DNA from: Oscillospiraceae bacterium
GTDB taxonomy: Bacteria > Bacillota > Clostridia > Oscillospirales > Ruminococcaceae
Assembly: GCA_017848115.1 (NCBI GenBank)
Contig: JAGAKZ010000021.1
Span: 1 to 64,000, forward strand
DNA length: 64,000 bases
Reading direction: 5' to 3'
Shown here: piece after piece, positions 24,984 through 34,763 of the stretch
How positions within the stretch are numbered: position 1 is the stretch's first letter
Layout: each line of letters begins with the position of its first letter
Made by a program: the position numbers and the translations under genes
The notes under the pieces: model-generated
Told to the model about the DNA's origin: nothing
What the model saw: only the letters and a program-made list of their open reading frames with translations
Database searches by the model: none

Positions 24984-25796
24984 CTATTTACTCATCGGTA
25001 TCCTCACCCTGTACTCCACAAAATCATCATACTGTATCTTACACGAATCCGCCGATATTCCTGCGGCTTTCATCGTTTCCACAGCCTTGTTTATAGAATT
25101 TATAAACAGTCTCACATCTGAAAATACCTTGCTTCTTTTTCTGTAACTCTCCTTGACATTATTCTGCTCTATGTACTCTTCTATGATCTGCTCTGTTTTT
25201 TCAACGTTGAGCTTATACTTTACGATTCTGTTTATTATCAGCATTCTGTCCTCAGGAGAACCGAGTTTGAGAAGAGCCCTGGCGTGACGCTCTGTAAGAT
25301 TATATCTTGTAATTACGAGTTTTTCCTCATCTGAAAGTCTTAAAAGTCTTAGTTTATTTGCTATCGTGCTCTGTGCCTTGCCAAGCTTTATTGCCGCATC
25401 TTCCTGAGTCATTCCGTAAAAATTTATAAGCTTTTCAATAGCCGAAGCTTCATCAAAAAATGAAAGGTCCTGACGCTGAATATTTTCAACAAGAGCGAGT
25501 ATCGCCGAATTTCTTTCACTTACATTCATCACGATACATGGAACATACTGAAGTTTTGCAAGCTTTGCCGCCCTGAGTCTGCGCTCTCCGGCAATTATCT
25601 CATAACGGTCTTCAACTTTTCTTACAGTAAGCGGTTGCAAAATTCCGTTTTGTCGTATACTTTCAGACAGAGAAAATATATCTCCTCCTTCAAACTCTGT
25701 TCTCGGCTGGTGCGGATTCGGGTCAATGTCATTAATATCGATCTGCACAACCTTATTTATCTGCTTTTCCTTTGTAAAACCAAGAAATGCTGCCAT
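24984..25796 (-). CDS. noc: Noc-type ParB-family protein
   Basis: 270 residues. The ParB N-terminal domain carries PNPHQPRTEF and the CTP-binding GERRLRAAK (about residues 77-85), then the ENIQRQDLSFFDEA block and a helix-turn-helix with MTQEDAAIKLGKAQSTIANK. The Q and K of QSTIANK and the R of TERHARALL are the residues reported to set Noc rather than ParB DNA specificity. Noc is a CTP switch that spreads on DNA and blocks division over the nucleoid. AAAGGAG precedes ATG 25796. It follows rsmG, as noc does in Bacillus, and no parA lies beside it. ParB proper is the alternative. Confidence 0.8.
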   Translation of the reverse strand: MAAFLGFTKEKQINKVVQIDINDIDPNPHQPRTEFEGGDIFSLSESIRQNGILQPLTVRKVEDRYEIIAGERRLRAAKLAKLQYVPCIVMNVSERNSAILALVENIQRQDLSFFDEASAIEKLINFYGMTQEDAAIKLGKAQSTIANKLRLLRLSDEEKLVITRYNLTERHARALLKLGSPEDRMLIINRIVKYKLNVEKTEQIIEEYIEQNNVKESYRKRSKVFSDVRLFINSINKAVETMKAAGISADSCKIQYDDFVEYRVRIPMSK

Positions 25797-25926
25797 AAAA
25801 AATACTCCTTTCGCAATATGCGATTTCAACTTCTTTGGTGTTAATGTTTGTCCTTGTTTGTATTATACACTAAGCAGGAAATATTTTCTAGTAGAAGTTT
25901 TCGTACTTTTTCGACACAAATCCAAA

Positions 25927-25952
25927 AAAACCGCTGTTTTTACAGCGGTTTT
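25927..25952 (-). terminator. Terminator overlapping the rsmG stop
   Basis: AAAACCGCTGT (25927-25937) and ACAGCGGTTTT (25942-25952) form an 11-bp stem whose minus-strand transcript ends in a T run; the rsmG stop codon is inside it. It separates rsmG from noc. Confidence 0.85.
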
Positions 25953-26644
25953 GATTTTATACGACCTGATGCCCTAGGGTATTTTGGCGAAATATCTGAA
26001 ATTTTCCTTATTTTTACTATTCTTCTTTTTTCACCATTAAGCTCATACGAAATATCTTCTTCGAGCTTTCCGCCAAGAAGTTTTATAGCATTTTCTGCGG
26101 CTGAAATATCCTCAGTCGGCCCCTTCATTGCACAGAAAATACCACCTTTTTTTACAAAAGGCATGCAGTATTCACTAAGAACGGGCATTGCTGATACTGC
26201 TCTTGCCGTTGCAATATCATACTTTTCCCTGTACTCTTCTTTTCGTGCAAGAAGTTCAGCTCTTTCATGGATACATTCTGCTTTAAGCTCCAGTTTTTCG
26301 CAAAGTTCACTTAAAAATTTTATTCTCTTATTGTTTCCGTCAAGAAGTGTTATCTCAAGCTGTGGCTTGTATATCTTCACGGGAAGAAGCGGAAATCCGG
26401 CCCCTGTTCCCACGTCTACCGCCTTCATGCCATCTGAGAAATCAACATACTTTGTTATGAGTATACTGTCTGTAAAATGTTTTATAAACACTTCCATAGG
26501 CTCTGTTATGGCAGTAAGATTCATCACTTCATTTGTCTTTACGAGAAAATCAGCGTATATATCAAGTCTTTCATATATTTTTTCTGTCAGTTCCAGTCCG
26601 TTTTCCTCAAAAATTTTACAGCAAATATCGTACTGAGGCAGCAT
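25940..26644 (-). CDS. rsmG: 16S rRNA (guanine527-N7)-methyltransferase
   Basis: 234 residues, the normal length for RsmG (GidB). The SAM-binding motif is VDVGTGAGFPLLPVKI (about residues 70-85), preceded by the family block MNLTAITEP and followed by NNKRIKFL and TARAVSAMPVLSEYC. It methylates N7 of G527 in 16S rRNA; loss confers low-level streptomycin resistance in many bacteria. It starts two bases after the mnmG stop, so the two are translated together, the conserved order near the origin. Confidence 0.95.
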   Translation of the reverse strand: MLPQYDICCKIFEENGLELTEKIYERLDIYADFLVKTNEVMNLTAITEPMEVFIKHFTDSILITKYVDFSDGMKAVDVGTGAGFPLLPVKIYKPQLEITLLDGNNKRIKFLSELCEKLELKAECIHERAELLARKEEYREKYDIATARAVSAMPVLSEYCMPFVKKGGIFCAMKGPTEDISAAENAIKLLGGKLEEDISYELNGEKRRIVKIRKISDISPKYPRASGRIKSKPL

Positions 26645-26646
26645 TA

Positions 26647-28530
26647 TTATTCTTCCTCCTTTTTATTCTGTTCAAGCCATATGAGAAGCACAGAAATATC
26701 AGCAGGAGAAACACCTGAAATACGTGAAGCATGACCGATACTGTAAGGTCTGAACTTTCCGAGCTTTTCAACGGCTTCAAGTCTGAGGCCCTTTATCTGT
26801 TTGTAGTCTATATCCTCAGGAAGAATTCGCTTGTTGAGTTTTCTCATATGCTCAACCTGCTCTATCTGTTTCTGTATATATCCGTCATATTTTATTTTCA
26901 GGTCAACCTGTTCGCATACTTCAAAATCAAGTTTCGGTCTGTCCTTATCAAATTTTTCAAGCATAAAATAGTTGAGCTGTGGTCTTCTCATCAGGTCTAC
27001 AAGCTTACAGCCCGTACTCATGGCAGTAGTGCCGTTTTCCTCTAAAAATCTGTTGAGTTCTTCAGAAGGAGCAACATTCAATCTGCTTACTCTTTCAAAC
27101 TCTTCTTTTATCTGCTTTTGCTTGAGAATGAGTTTTTCATATCTCTCATCACTGATAAGCCCTATCTCATGGCCTATAGGAGTAAGTCTCTGATCACAGT
27201 TATCCTGTCTTAGAAGAAGTCTGTATTCACTTCTTGAAGTCATCATTCTGTACGGGTCATCACAACCTTTTGTAACCAGATCGTCAATAAGTGTACCTGT
27301 ATATGAGCTTGCTCTGTCAAGTATAACCTCTTTTTTACCCTGTATCTTGCGTACTGCATTTATACCTGCAACAAGTCCCTGAGCCGCAGCTTCTTCATAA
27401 CCGCTTGTACCGTTGAACTGTCCTGCTCCGTACAGACCGCTTAAGTTTTTGAACTCAAGAGTAGGAAGAAGTTCTGTAGGATCGCAACAGTCATATTCTA
27501 TAGCGTATGCCGGTCGCATGATCTCTACATTTTCAAGACCTTTTATAGTTCTTAAAAATTCAAGCTGTACGTCTTCAGGAAGTGAAGAGGACATTCCCTG
27601 CAGATAAAACTCATCAGTATCAAGTCCCATAGGCTCAATAAACAGCTGATGTCTTTCCTTATCTGCAAATCTTACTACCTTATCTTCTATAGACGGACAG
27701 TATCTCGGTCCTATCCCCTCTATTCTTCCGCCGTAAAGAGGTGAACGGTGAAGATTTTCCTTTATTACTCTGTGAGTTTCAGCATTTGTATAGCTTATAT
27801 AACAGCTTACCTGATTTTTAAGTGTGCTCTTGTCTGTTTCAAAAGAAAACGGAACTATATCATCATCTCCGTCCTGTTTTTCAAGTACATCAAAGTTTAT
27901 ACTTCTTCTGTGAACACGACAAGGCGTACCTGTCTTGAATCTTCTGAGCGTTATACCGTTTTCGGCAAGAGAATCGGAAAGTGTCATAGGTGCTATAGTA
28001 TAATCGGGTCCGCCTGTATATGACGCTTCACCTATATGGATCTTGCCTTTGAGATAAGTTCCTGTAGCTATTATAACTGCCTTGGCATGATAAACCGCTC
28101 CGAGATTTGTTCTTATTCCCTTTATGCAGTTATCTTCAACTATGATACCTGCAACTTCTGCCTGCTTTATATCGAGCAAAGGTTCACTTTCACATACTCT
28201 TTTCATATAGGTATGAAAAAGTTTTCTGTCTGCCTGTGCTCTTAAACTATGCACTGCCGGACCTCTTCCTCTGTTTAGCATACGGCTCTGAATAAAACAT
28301 TTGTCAGCCGCTCTGCCCATTTCTCCTCCGAGAGCATCTATTTCCCTTACAAGATGACCTTTGGCAGTTCCGCCGATAGAAGGATTGCAAGGCATATTGC
28401 TTATAGCATCAAGAGATATAGTAAAAAGTGCAGCCGAACAGCCGAGTCTTGCACTTGCAAGTGCAGCTTCAACACCTGCATGACCTGCTCCGACAACTAT
28501 TACATCATAGCTTCCCATTACATATTCCAT
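26647..28530 (-). CDS. mnmG: tRNA uridine-5-carboxymethylaminomethyl enzyme, FAD subunit
   Basis: 627 residues, full length. The FAD dinucleotide motif [15 protein letters not shown] is at about 13-27, followed by the MnmG hallmark [20 protein letters not shown]. The central insertion has cysteines, and the C-terminal helical domain ends with [18 protein letters not shown] for MnmE contact. With MnmE it adds carboxymethylaminomethyl to U34 of tRNAs using methylene-THF and FAD. The start could be ATG 28530 or ATG 28518; the former has AGGACAGG upstream. It is 26 bases after mnmE. Confidence 0.95.
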   Translation of the reverse strand: MEYVMGSYDVIVVGAGHAGVEAALASARLGCSAALFTISLDAISNMPCNPSIGGTAKGHLVREIDALGGEMGRAADKCFIQSRMLNRGRGPAVHSLRAQADRKLFHTYMKRVCESEPLLDIKQAEVAGIIVEDNCIKGIRTNLGAVYHAKAVIIATGTYLKGKIHIGEASYTGGPDYTIAPMTLSDSLAENGITLRRFKTGTPCRVHRRSINFDVLEKQDGDDDIVPFSFETDKSTLKNQVSCYISYTNAETHRVIKENLHRSPLYGGRIEGIGPRYCPSIEDKVVRFADKERHQLFIEPMGLDTDEFYLQGMSSSLPEDVQLEFLRTIKGLENVEIMRPAYAIEYDCCDPTELLPTLEFKNLSGLYGAGQFNGTSGYEEAAAQGLVAGINAVRKIQGKKEVILDRASSYTGTLIDDLVTKGCDDPYRMMTSRSEYRLLLRQDNCDQRLTPIGHEIGLISDERYEKLILKQKQIKEEFERVSRLNVAPSEELNRFLEENGTTAMSTGCKLVDLMRRPQLNYFMLEKFDKDRPKLDFEVCEQVDLKIKYDGYIQKQIEQVEHMRKLNKRILPEDIDYKQIKGLRLEAVEKLGKFRPYSIGHASRISGVSPADISVLLIWLEQNKKEEE

Positions 28531-28556
28531 GTAAATTCCTGTCCTTTCAATACGAT

Positions 28557-29918
28557 TTATTTTCCTACACAGAAACGTGAAAATACTTCATTTACAACAC
28601 TTTCTGTAACGCTCTCGCCTGTAAGTTTGAGAAGATTTGCAAGAGCTTCATCTATTACAACCGTAACCGCATCAAGACTTTCTCCGTTTTTCAGAATTTC
28701 GAGCGCATTGCTTATCTCTGAAAGAGCCGATTCAAGACAGAGTTTCTGTCTTTCATTAGCTATGATACCGTTATTGGCCTGAATTTCCTCGTTTATAAAC
28801 ATCTTTTCAAGACATTCTTCAAGTCCGTCTATTCCCGACGAATTTTTAGCTGATATTTCTATCATATATTTAAAATGTTTCTCAAGATAATCACTGTCTG
28901 CAACTCTGGATTTATCTGATTTGTTGAGTATAGCAACAGCATTTTTACCGTCTAGAGCCGCTATTATCTTCTTATCGTCCTCCGAAATTTCTTCAGAACT
29001 GTCAAATACGGCAAGAACAAGATCAGCTTCATTTATTTTACCAAAAGCGATCTCTACGCCACGCTGTTCTATCATATCTTCTGTTTCTCTGATACCTGCT
29101 GTATCAGAAAGACGTATCGCCAGCTCGCCTATCTTTACATATTCTTCGACAACATCTCTTGTTGTGCCTGCGATATTTGTAACTATACTGCGTTCATAAC
29201 CGCTAAGACAATTCATAAGTGTTGATTTTCCTACGTTAGGTCTGCCGACTATTACTGTATTTATTCCGTCTTTTATTATCTTTCCGTAATCATAGGTTCT
29301 TGAAAGTTCAATCAGTTCTTTTTTTATTTCTTCAAGTTCGGATTCAAGATTTACAGGATCCACATAAGGGATATCCTCTTCGGGATAATCAGCCCATGCA
29401 GCCAGATCTCCGAGACTTTTAACAATTTTCTTTCTGATTGTTGAAATTCGCTTGAACATAGCACCGTCTTTAAGTGCAACGGCATATTTTAACTCATTTT
29501 TTCCGTTCGCTGAAATAACATCCATTACAGCTTCTGCCTGAGTAAGAGACATTTTACCGTTAAGAAATGCTCTTTTTGTGAACTCACCGGGCTGTGCAAG
29601 TTCTGCACCTGCATCTAAAATAAGGCGAAGTATCTGTCTGGTTATAAAAAGTCCGCCATGACACGATATCTCCACAACATCTTCGCCTGTATAGCTTTTA
29701 GGGGAACGGAAAACAGTAAGCACAACATCATCAAGCTTTTGCTCTTTTTCCGATATCTCACCGTAAGCACATGTATAGCCCTGCATCTCACAGGCTTTTA
29801 TTCCGTTATAGGCACGAAATACCTTATCTGCTACTTGAAAAGCATTTTCTCCGGAAATTCTTATAACAGATATACCACCTACTGCATTCGGTGTTGATAT
29901 TGCAGCTACTGTTGACAT
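28557..29918 (-). CDS. mnmE: tRNA modification GTPase MnmE
   Basis: 453 residues. The N-terminal folate-binding domain (TAxSTPN-type start, [10 protein letters not shown]) is followed by a helical domain with the G domain inserted: [10 protein letters not shown] (about 222-231), DTAGIRET and NKSD. The C-terminus is FCVGK, matching the essential CxGK motif. It partners MnmG in the U34 modification of tRNA and uses potassium-dependent GTP hydrolysis to drive the complex. GGAGG precedes ATG 29918. It sits between jag and mnmG in the conserved origin-proximal order. Confidence 0.95.
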   Translation of the reverse strand: MSTVAAISTPNAVGGISVIRISGENAFQVADKVFRAYNGIKACEMQGYTCAYGEISEKEQKLDDVVLTVFRSPKSYTGEDVVEISCHGGLFITRQILRLILDAGAELAQPGEFTKRAFLNGKMSLTQAEAVMDVISANGKNELKYAVALKDGAMFKRISTIRKKIVKSLGDLAAWADYPEEDIPYVDPVNLESELEEIKKELIELSRTYDYGKIIKDGINTVIVGRPNVGKSTLMNCLSGYERSIVTNIAGTTRDVVEEYVKIGELAIRLSDTAGIRETEDMIEQRGVEIAFGKINEADLVLAVFDSSEEISEDDKKIIAALDGKNAVAILNKSDKSRVADSDYLEKHFKYMIEISAKNSSGIDGLEECLEKMFINEEIQANNGIIANERQKLCLESALSEISNALEILKNGESLDAVTVVIDEALANLLKLTGESVTESVVNEVFSRFCVGK

Positions 29919-29940
29919 ACTTAATTTCCTCCTTAAAATA

Positions 29941-29973
29941 ATTCCCCGATGAATCAGACTTCACCGGGGAAAA
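29941..29973 (-). terminator. Hairpin between jag and mnmE
   Basis: TTCCCCG-TGA pairs with TCA-CGGGGAA in the 73-base gap; the T run on the minus strand is short, so it may be a partial terminator or RNA-processing site. Confidence 0.5.
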
Positions 29974-29991
29974 CATTTTTAAAAGCTGTGT

Positions 29992-30942
29992 TTATATTTC
30001 GATTTTTCCGTACAAACCGGCTTTAATATCATCTTCCGGCTTTGGTTTTTTATAATCCTTTTCAAAGCTGGTCTTCAGATCAAGTGACTTAGGTTCAAAA
30101 TTTTTAGGTCTTCTGTTATTGTTTCTGCGCCTGTCACCCTTCTTGTTTCCGTTTGAGCCGCGTCTGTTATCTTTCTTATTGAGTGATGAAATGATTATCT
30201 TTCTGTATGGCTCTTCACCTACTGAACGTGAAGAAACGCCTTCGATAGTAGAAATCATCGAATGTATAATTCTTCTCTCATACGGATTCATTGGTTCAAG
30301 CACTGTTGAACGACCTGATCTGAGAACATTCTTTGCGATCTTCTTTGCAAGATCTTCAAGAGTTTTCTTTCTCTTATCTCTGTATCCGTTGCTGTCGAGA
30401 ACTACTCTGTAGTATTCATCATCAAGTCTGTTGCAGAACATTGATGCGAGATACTGTATAGCATCAAGATTTTCGCCTCTTCTGCCTATGATAAAGCTTG
30501 TGTCGTCACTCTTGAGATTAATAAGTACGCCTGCTTCATTCTCTTCAGCTGTATATTCAGCGGTAACGCCCATTTTTTCAAAAATATTGAATATATATTT
30601 TACAGCTTCATCTGCTTTATTACCTTCAAATTTAGGTTTTGACGGTGTTTTTTCATCTGACTCATTTTCAAGAGCAGCAATTATTTCTGCTTCCTTATCA
30701 GATATCTTTTCATCTTCTGAAACTGTTTCCTCTTTTTGAACTTCGATAACTTCTTCACTTAACGCCTGAGTTGCAGGTTCATATTCTGCTTCTACTCTTG
30801 CTTCCCCTTTAAGTTTTCCAAAAAGGCCTTTCTTAGGCTCTTCAATTACAGTAAATTTAATCTCTGAAATATCCGCTCCGAAAGCACTTGCGGCATTAGC
30901 CTTAGCCTCTTCTATTGTTTTTCCAACAAATACGTCTTTCAT
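29992..30942 (-). CDS. jag: Jag / KhpB RNA-binding protein
   Basis: 316 residues. A Jag_N domain with VFVGKTIEEAKANA is at the start, followed by an acidic linker (about 75-120), a KH domain (about 130-210) with FIIGRRGENLDAIQYL, and an R3H domain with PYERRIIHSMISTIE and the EEPYRKI end. A basic tail with runs of K, R and N follows. It binds RNA with KhpA and affects cell elongation and division in Firmicutes. AAGGAG is eight bases before ATG 30942; the upstream GTG three codons earlier overlaps the ribosome site. It sits directly after yidC. Confidence 0.92.
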   Translation of the reverse strand: MKDVFVGKTIEEAKANAASAFGADISEIKFTVIEEPKKGLFGKLKGEARVEAEYEPATQALSEEVIEVQKEETVSEDEKISDKEAEIIAALENESDEKTPSKPKFEGNKADEAVKYIFNIFEKMGVTAEYTAEENEAGVLINLKSDDTSFIIGRRGENLDAIQYLASMFCNRLDDEYYRVVLDSNGYRDKRKKTLEDLAKKIAKNVLRSGRSTVLEPMNPYERRIIHSMISTIEGVSSRSVGEEPYRKIIISSLNKKDNRRGSNGNKKGDRRRNNNRRPKNFEPKSLDLKTSFEKDYKKPKPEDDIKAGLYGKIEI

Positions 30943-30980
30943 TTCAATCACTCCTTTTTCTTAATAAAAAGTTATAATCC

Positions 30981-32093
30981 TTAATCATTATCTTCGGTGT
31001 ATTCATCACCATATTTTTCAGCCATACGTTTTCTGGCCTCATTTATTGCTTTTCTGTTGAATTCATTAAATTCGGATTTTGAAAGGTCACCTCTTGCTGA
31101 GCGTGAACCTGAACCTGATGCATTCTGCTGCTGAGCAAGTAACTGTTGCTGTTGCTGCATATATGTCTGCATAAATCCCGGCTTCTTGTCCTTATTTTTT
31201 TCCTTGTCAGCTTTAAGTATCTGTTCGCAACGTTCAGCAGTATAATAATTGTTGAGTGCTATCATCTGTATAAATCCCATGATACCCGATACTGTCCAGT
31301 AAAAAGCCGCACCTGAAGGGATACTGAAAGAGAACCATACATAAAAGATTGACATACCGTACATCATAAGATTCATACTACCCATTGAAGGAGCAGTCGG
31401 ATTCATCTTCTTCTGATGTATATGAGAGTAAATAGTCTGAATAAGGTTTACAATACCTGAAAGCAACGGAATAACTATAAGTGCAACAGCACCCGCTGTC
31501 CATTTTTCAGGATGAAAATCTGCCATAGCTCCAAGATCTATAAATCCAAGAAAATTATTTTTTTCACTGAACTCGGTTATTTTACTGGTAAACTCACCGC
31601 CAAGTTCGCTGAAGTAACTCTGATATTCCGGATCAGATGCATATTTTAAAATCATAAGCTCTTCATAAGAAGAAGCCTTGCTGTCCATTCCCGGAATAGT
31701 AAACAGTATATCCTTCGCCTTTGTGATAACATCTTTACTCATACGAAGAATATGTGTAAGCGGTTTGTAAACAACGTCAATAATACCAAAGAGTATCGGG
31801 AACTGAATAAGCATAGGAAGACAACCCGACATCGGACTTACTCCCTCTTCAGCATAAAGCTTCATCTGCTCTTCCTGGAGTCGCTGAGGATTATTTGAAA
31901 AACTTTTTCTGAGCTTTTCAAGCTTAGGATTAAGAGCACGCATCTTAGCCGAACTTCTCTGGCTTTTAACATTTAACGGCAAAAGTAACATTTTAGTGAG
32001 AAGTGCAAAAATTATAAGTGCAAGACCGTAATTTTTACAGAAATAAAAAATGCCATACATTATCCAACCTAATGGATAGCCTAAAATTTTCAA
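30981..32093 (-). CDS. yidC: Membrane protein insertase YidC (SpoIIIJ type)
   Basis: 370 residues, with the short N-terminus of Gram-positive YidC and no lipobox. The helices are MKILGYPLGWIMYGIFYFC, then LALIIFALLTKMLLLPLNVKSQ, and later segments at about 95-120, 190-215 and 235-280. The cytoplasmic hairpin after helix 1 and the conserved R in the groove are in the expected place. A Q-rich C-terminal tail follows. It inserts membrane proteins alone or with SecYEG. I chose TTG 32093 as the start because GGAGG lies eight bases upstream. Confidence 0.92.
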   Translation of the reverse strand: MKILGYPLGWIMYGIFYFCKNYGLALIIFALLTKMLLLPLNVKSQRSSAKMRALNPKLEKLRKSFSNNPQRLQEEQMKLYAEEGVSPMSGCLPMLIQFPILFGIIDVVYKPLTHILRMSKDVITKAKDILFTIPGMDSKASSYEELMILKYASDPEYQSYFSELGGEFTSKITEFSEKNNFLGFIDLGAMADFHPEKWTAGAVALIVIPLLSGIVNLIQTIYSHIHQKKMNPTAPSMGSMNLMMYGMSIFYVWFSFSIPSGAAFYWTVSGIMGFIQMIALNNYYTAERCEQILKADKEKNKDKKPGFMQTYMQQQQQLLAQQQNASGSGSRSARGDLSKSEFNEFNRKAINEARKRMAEKYGDEYTEDND

Positions 32094-32095
32094 AA

Positions 32096-32371
32096 TCAAT
32101 CTCCTCCATTTTGCCTTTTCTTATTTTTTTTCTTAAAAAAATCAAATTCTTCGGGCACATTATCAATTCCGCCTTTAAAAAGCGGATTGCACCTGAGCAG
32201 TCTTAAAACTGCAAGAAGAGATCCTTTAATTATACCAAATCTTTCAATTGCTGTAATAGCATACGCAGAGCATGTAGGAGTAAACCGACAACACGGCGGT
32301 GTAAGAGGTGAAATATATTTCCTGTACAACTTTATAGGAAAAATCAGTATTTTCTTTAAAAACTCATTCAC
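32096..32371 (-). CDS. yidD: Membrane protein insertion factor YidD
   Basis: 91 residues. The signature is [20 protein letters not shown], followed by [23 protein letters not shown]. The N-terminal helix is amphipathic. YidD assists YidC in membrane protein insertion. GTG 32371 follows CCGGAG by a good spacing and overlaps the rnpA end by eight bases; a TTG further upstream lacks a site. Only two bases separate it from the yidC start. The set rnpA-yidD-yidC is the standard arrangement. Confidence 0.93.
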   Translation of the reverse strand: MNEFLKKILIFPIKLYRKYISPLTPPCCRFTPTCSAYAITAIERFGIIKGSLLAVLRLLRCNPLFKGGIDNVPEEFDFFKKKNKKRQNGGD

Positions 32372-32729
32372 TTTTTTTATCTCCGGGCAAATCAAAAATA
32401 GATCTGACAGTGCTTATAACATTATTTCTTATGTACGCACTGAGATAATCAGACTTAACCTCTGTAGCCGATTTTCTCGCAACAAAAATAATATCAATTC
32501 CGAGCGGAAACAAAATTTCGTTTTCACGATAAGCTTGTCTTATTATTCTTTTAGCACGATTTCGCATAACAGCATTTCCGACTTTCTTCCCTGCTGTTAT
32601 ACCAAATCTGTTATAAGGCAAACCATTCTTCTTTACGTAAATAACAACGCTCTTTGAAACTATCGATCTGCCTTTTTTGTAAAGATTTAAAAAATCTCTG
32701 TTTTTATTCAAAATCTCTGTATAAAACAT
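32364..32729 (-). CDS. rnpA: Ribonuclease P protein component
   Basis: 121 residues, basic. The family motif is present as [16 protein letters not shown] (about residues 56-71), preceded by [15 protein letters not shown] and followed by [10 protein letters not shown]. It binds RNase P RNA and helps it remove tRNA 5' leaders. The start is ATG 32729 after AAGAAAAG, a weak site. It overlaps yidD and lies 126 bases downstream of rpmH. Confidence 0.95.
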   Translation of the reverse strand: MFYTEILNKNRDFLNLYKKGRSIVSKSVVIYVKKNGLPYNRFGITAGKKVGNAVMRNRAKRIIRQAYRENEILFPLGIDIIFVARKSATEVKSDYLSAYIRNNVISTVRSIFDLPGDKKSE

Positions 32730-32752
32730 ATTTTTCTTTTCTTAAATAAATA

Positions 32753-32832
32753 AGCCACAAAATTTAAATAATGTGGCCTCTCTGACATGGTTATTTATAT
32801 GCCTATACGGAATAAAAGTCCCGTATAGGCAC
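32753..32832. other. Two hairpins between rpmH and rnpA
   Basis: GCCACA/TGTGGC arms (32753-32777) and GCCTATACGG/CCGTATAGGC arms (32801-32830) form two adjacent stems with no T run. They probably mark a processing or partial termination point between the two genes, which are needed in very different amounts. Confidence 0.5.
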
Positions 32833-32855
32833 ACAGTTTTCCGCAAAGACAGAAA

Positions 32856-32990
32856 TTAGTGAGAAAGTCTTGCTCTTCCCTTTAAACGTCTTCTAGCTAA
32901 AACCTTACGTCCGTTGCGTGTAGACATTCTCTTTCTGAAGCCGTGCTCCTTCTTTCTGTGAAGTTTCTTTGGCTGATAAGTTCTTTTCAT
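32856..32990 (-). CDS. rpmH: Ribosomal protein L34
   Basis: 44 residues, [19 protein letters not shown] at the N-terminus and [18 protein letters not shown] at the end; it matches L34 across its whole length. The protein packs into 23S rRNA of the 50S subunit. AGGAGGG lies seven bases before ATG 32990. It is the first gene of the leftward rpmH-rnpA-yidD-yidC-jag operon that diverges from dnaA. Confidence 0.97.
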   Translation of the reverse strand: MKRTYQPKKLHRKKEHGFRKRMSTRNGRKVLARRRLKGRARLSH

Positions 32991-33404
32991 TAACATTCCC
33001 TCCTAATCGAATACAAAATTTATTATAAAACCACAATAAGTAGCTTATCATCATATTCATCTGATAAATGAATAAACAACATAGCCCTGCAATAATAAAT
33101 TATATCCCAACTTCTTTAGTGATGTCAAGTGTTTTTAGAAATTTTTAAAATTTATTTATCAATCCCACAAATCAAACAATAAAAAACTATGTTAACTGAC
33201 ACAAATGCATAAAACAAACCGTCTATAACGTTAACGGTAAAACAACCAAAATATTAATCATTTTCTTGACTTGAAAAAAAACTGAAACTGTGATATAATT
33301 ATGATAATTGTAATTGCAGTTAACGCAAGCACATAAAAACCTTGAAAAAACGGAATCCGGGTGAATATCCGGTGATTTTAAAACTGGGAGGATGAAAAAA
33401 TATT
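32991..33404. other. Divergent rpmH-dnaA spacer, left part of the origin region
   Basis: A 414-base AT-rich gap between divergent genes. It carries a possible rpmH -10 (ATTATA on +, 33022-33027) and the dnaA promoter (33271-33299). GTTAAC occurs three times (33191, 33230, 33319). I see no clear consensus DnaA boxes here. The gene strands switch at this point. Confidence 0.7.
33271..33299 (+). promoter_or_regulatory. Promoter of dnaA
   Basis: TTGAAA (33271-33276), 17-base spacer, and an extended TGATATAAT (-10 TATAAT 33294-33299), about 106 bases before the dnaA start. A GTTAAC site lies 20 bases downstream of the -10 (33319-33324), where a repressor could act. Confidence 0.7.
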
Positions 33405-34763
33405 ATGAACTCCTTTGAAGAACTTTTTGATCGTGTCAAAAAGTATTGTGCAGATTCAGGCGGTGTACAGAAAACAGCTTACGACCTCTGGATCAAACCG
33501 ATTGAAACAAGAGGATTTGACGGAAAACAAGTAATTCTGTTCTTTCCGACTGAGTTTCAAAAAGATACTTTTTTGAACAACTATGAATCATTATTCAAAC
33601 AGGCTTTCAAAGCAGTAACAGGAATAGACGTTGATATTCTGGTCACAATACAGGATACGGAAAATCCCGTACCTAAAGTGGATATGGACGAACTTGAAGA
33701 AAAGCATCAGCAACTTGAAAAAAGTTTTGAAGGTGCTGAATACGACTACACCTTTGATACATTTATAGTCGGAAAATCAAACGAATTTGCATATGCAGCA
33801 TGTACTGCAGTTGCTAAGGACAACAACGGAAGTACATACAATCCACTTTTTATACACGGTCCTTCCGGACTTGGAAAAACACATCTGTTGACGGCTATAT
33901 CAAATGAAATGAAAAGCAAACGCCCTGATATAAATATCATATATGTAACAGGTGAAACATTCTCAAATGAACTTATCGACGCCATCAAAATGAAAAAAGA
34001 AACAACAACTTTCCACGAAAAGTACAGAAATGCAGATGTACTGCTCGTAGACGATGTTCAGTTCATAGCAGGCAAGGAAAGTACACAGGAAGAGTTTTTC
34101 CACACATTCAACGAACTCCACAAAGACGGCAGACAGATCGTACTTACATCAGATAAACCGCCAAAGGATATCCAAACACTCGAAGACAGAATCAGAACAA
34201 GATTTGAATGGGGACTCATTGCCGACATTTCAACACCTGATTTTGAAACAAGAATCGCAATCATCAGAAGAAAAGCAGAACTTTTGAATCTCAATCTTCC
34301 TGATGAAGTTGCAGAATTTATAGCAAACAGATTAAAAACAAATATCAGACAGCTCGAAGGTGCTGTTAAAAAACTAAAAGCGTTAAAACATTTGGCAGGC
34401 AGTCCGCCGACAATGGCAATGGCGCAAAGTGTAATACGTGATATATTAAACGACGATCAGCCGATACCGATAACTGTTGAAAAAATTATTTGCGAAGTAG
34501 CAAACGTATACTCAGTAACACCAGAAGACCTAAGATCAAACAAACGTTCTGCCCAGATCTCCAACGCACGAAAAATAGCGATCTATGTTGTAAGAGAAAT
34601 AACACAGATGTCGCTTGTAGCCATAGGTCTCGAGTTTGGAGGAAGAGATCATTCTACTATAGTATATTCTATAAATAGTGTAGAACACAACCTCAAAAAA
34701 GATCCGGGACTCAGAGAAATGGTAAATGATATCATAAAAAATATACGAGACAAAGGCAAATAA
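33405..34763 (+). CDS. dnaA: Chromosomal replication initiator DnaA
   Basis: 452 residues. The N-terminal domain (1-80) is followed by a linker and an AAA+ core with Walker A GPSGLGKTH (about 151-159) and Walker B VLLVDDVQF, then the initiator-specific region. Domain IV has the DNA-binding signature GGRDHSTIVYS near the C-terminus. It binds DnaA boxes, melts the origin and also represses its own gene in many bacteria. GGGAGG (33386-33391) precedes ATG 33405 with a slightly long spacing. It opens the rightward replication operon. Confidence 0.97.
   Translation: MNSFEELFDRVKKYCADSGGVQKTAYDLWIKPIETRGFDGKQVILFFPTEFQKDTFLNNYESLFKQAFKAVTGIDVDILVTIQDTENPVPKVDMDELEEKHQQLEKSFEGAEYDYTFDTFIVGKSNEFAYAACTAVAKDNNGSTYNPLFIHGPSGLGKTHLLTAISNEMKSKRPDINIIYVTGETFSNELIDAIKMKKETTTFHEKYRNADVLLVDDVQFIAGKESTQEEFFHTFNELHKDGRQIVLTSDKPPKDIQTLEDRIRTRFEWGLIADISTPDFETRIAIIRRKAELLNLNLPDEVAEFIANRLKTNIRQLEGAVKKLKALKHLAGSPPTMAMAQSVIRDILNDDQPIPITVEKIICEVANVYSVTPEDLRSNKRSAQISNARKIAIYVVREITQMSLVAIGLEFGGRDHSTIVYSINSVEHNLKKDPGLREMVNDIIKNIRDKGK

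Noticed and set aside
33392-33404. ATG right after GGGAGG upstream of dnaA
   Set aside because: It is out of frame with dnaA and too close to the ribosome site. The frame from 33405 matches the DnaA N-terminus.
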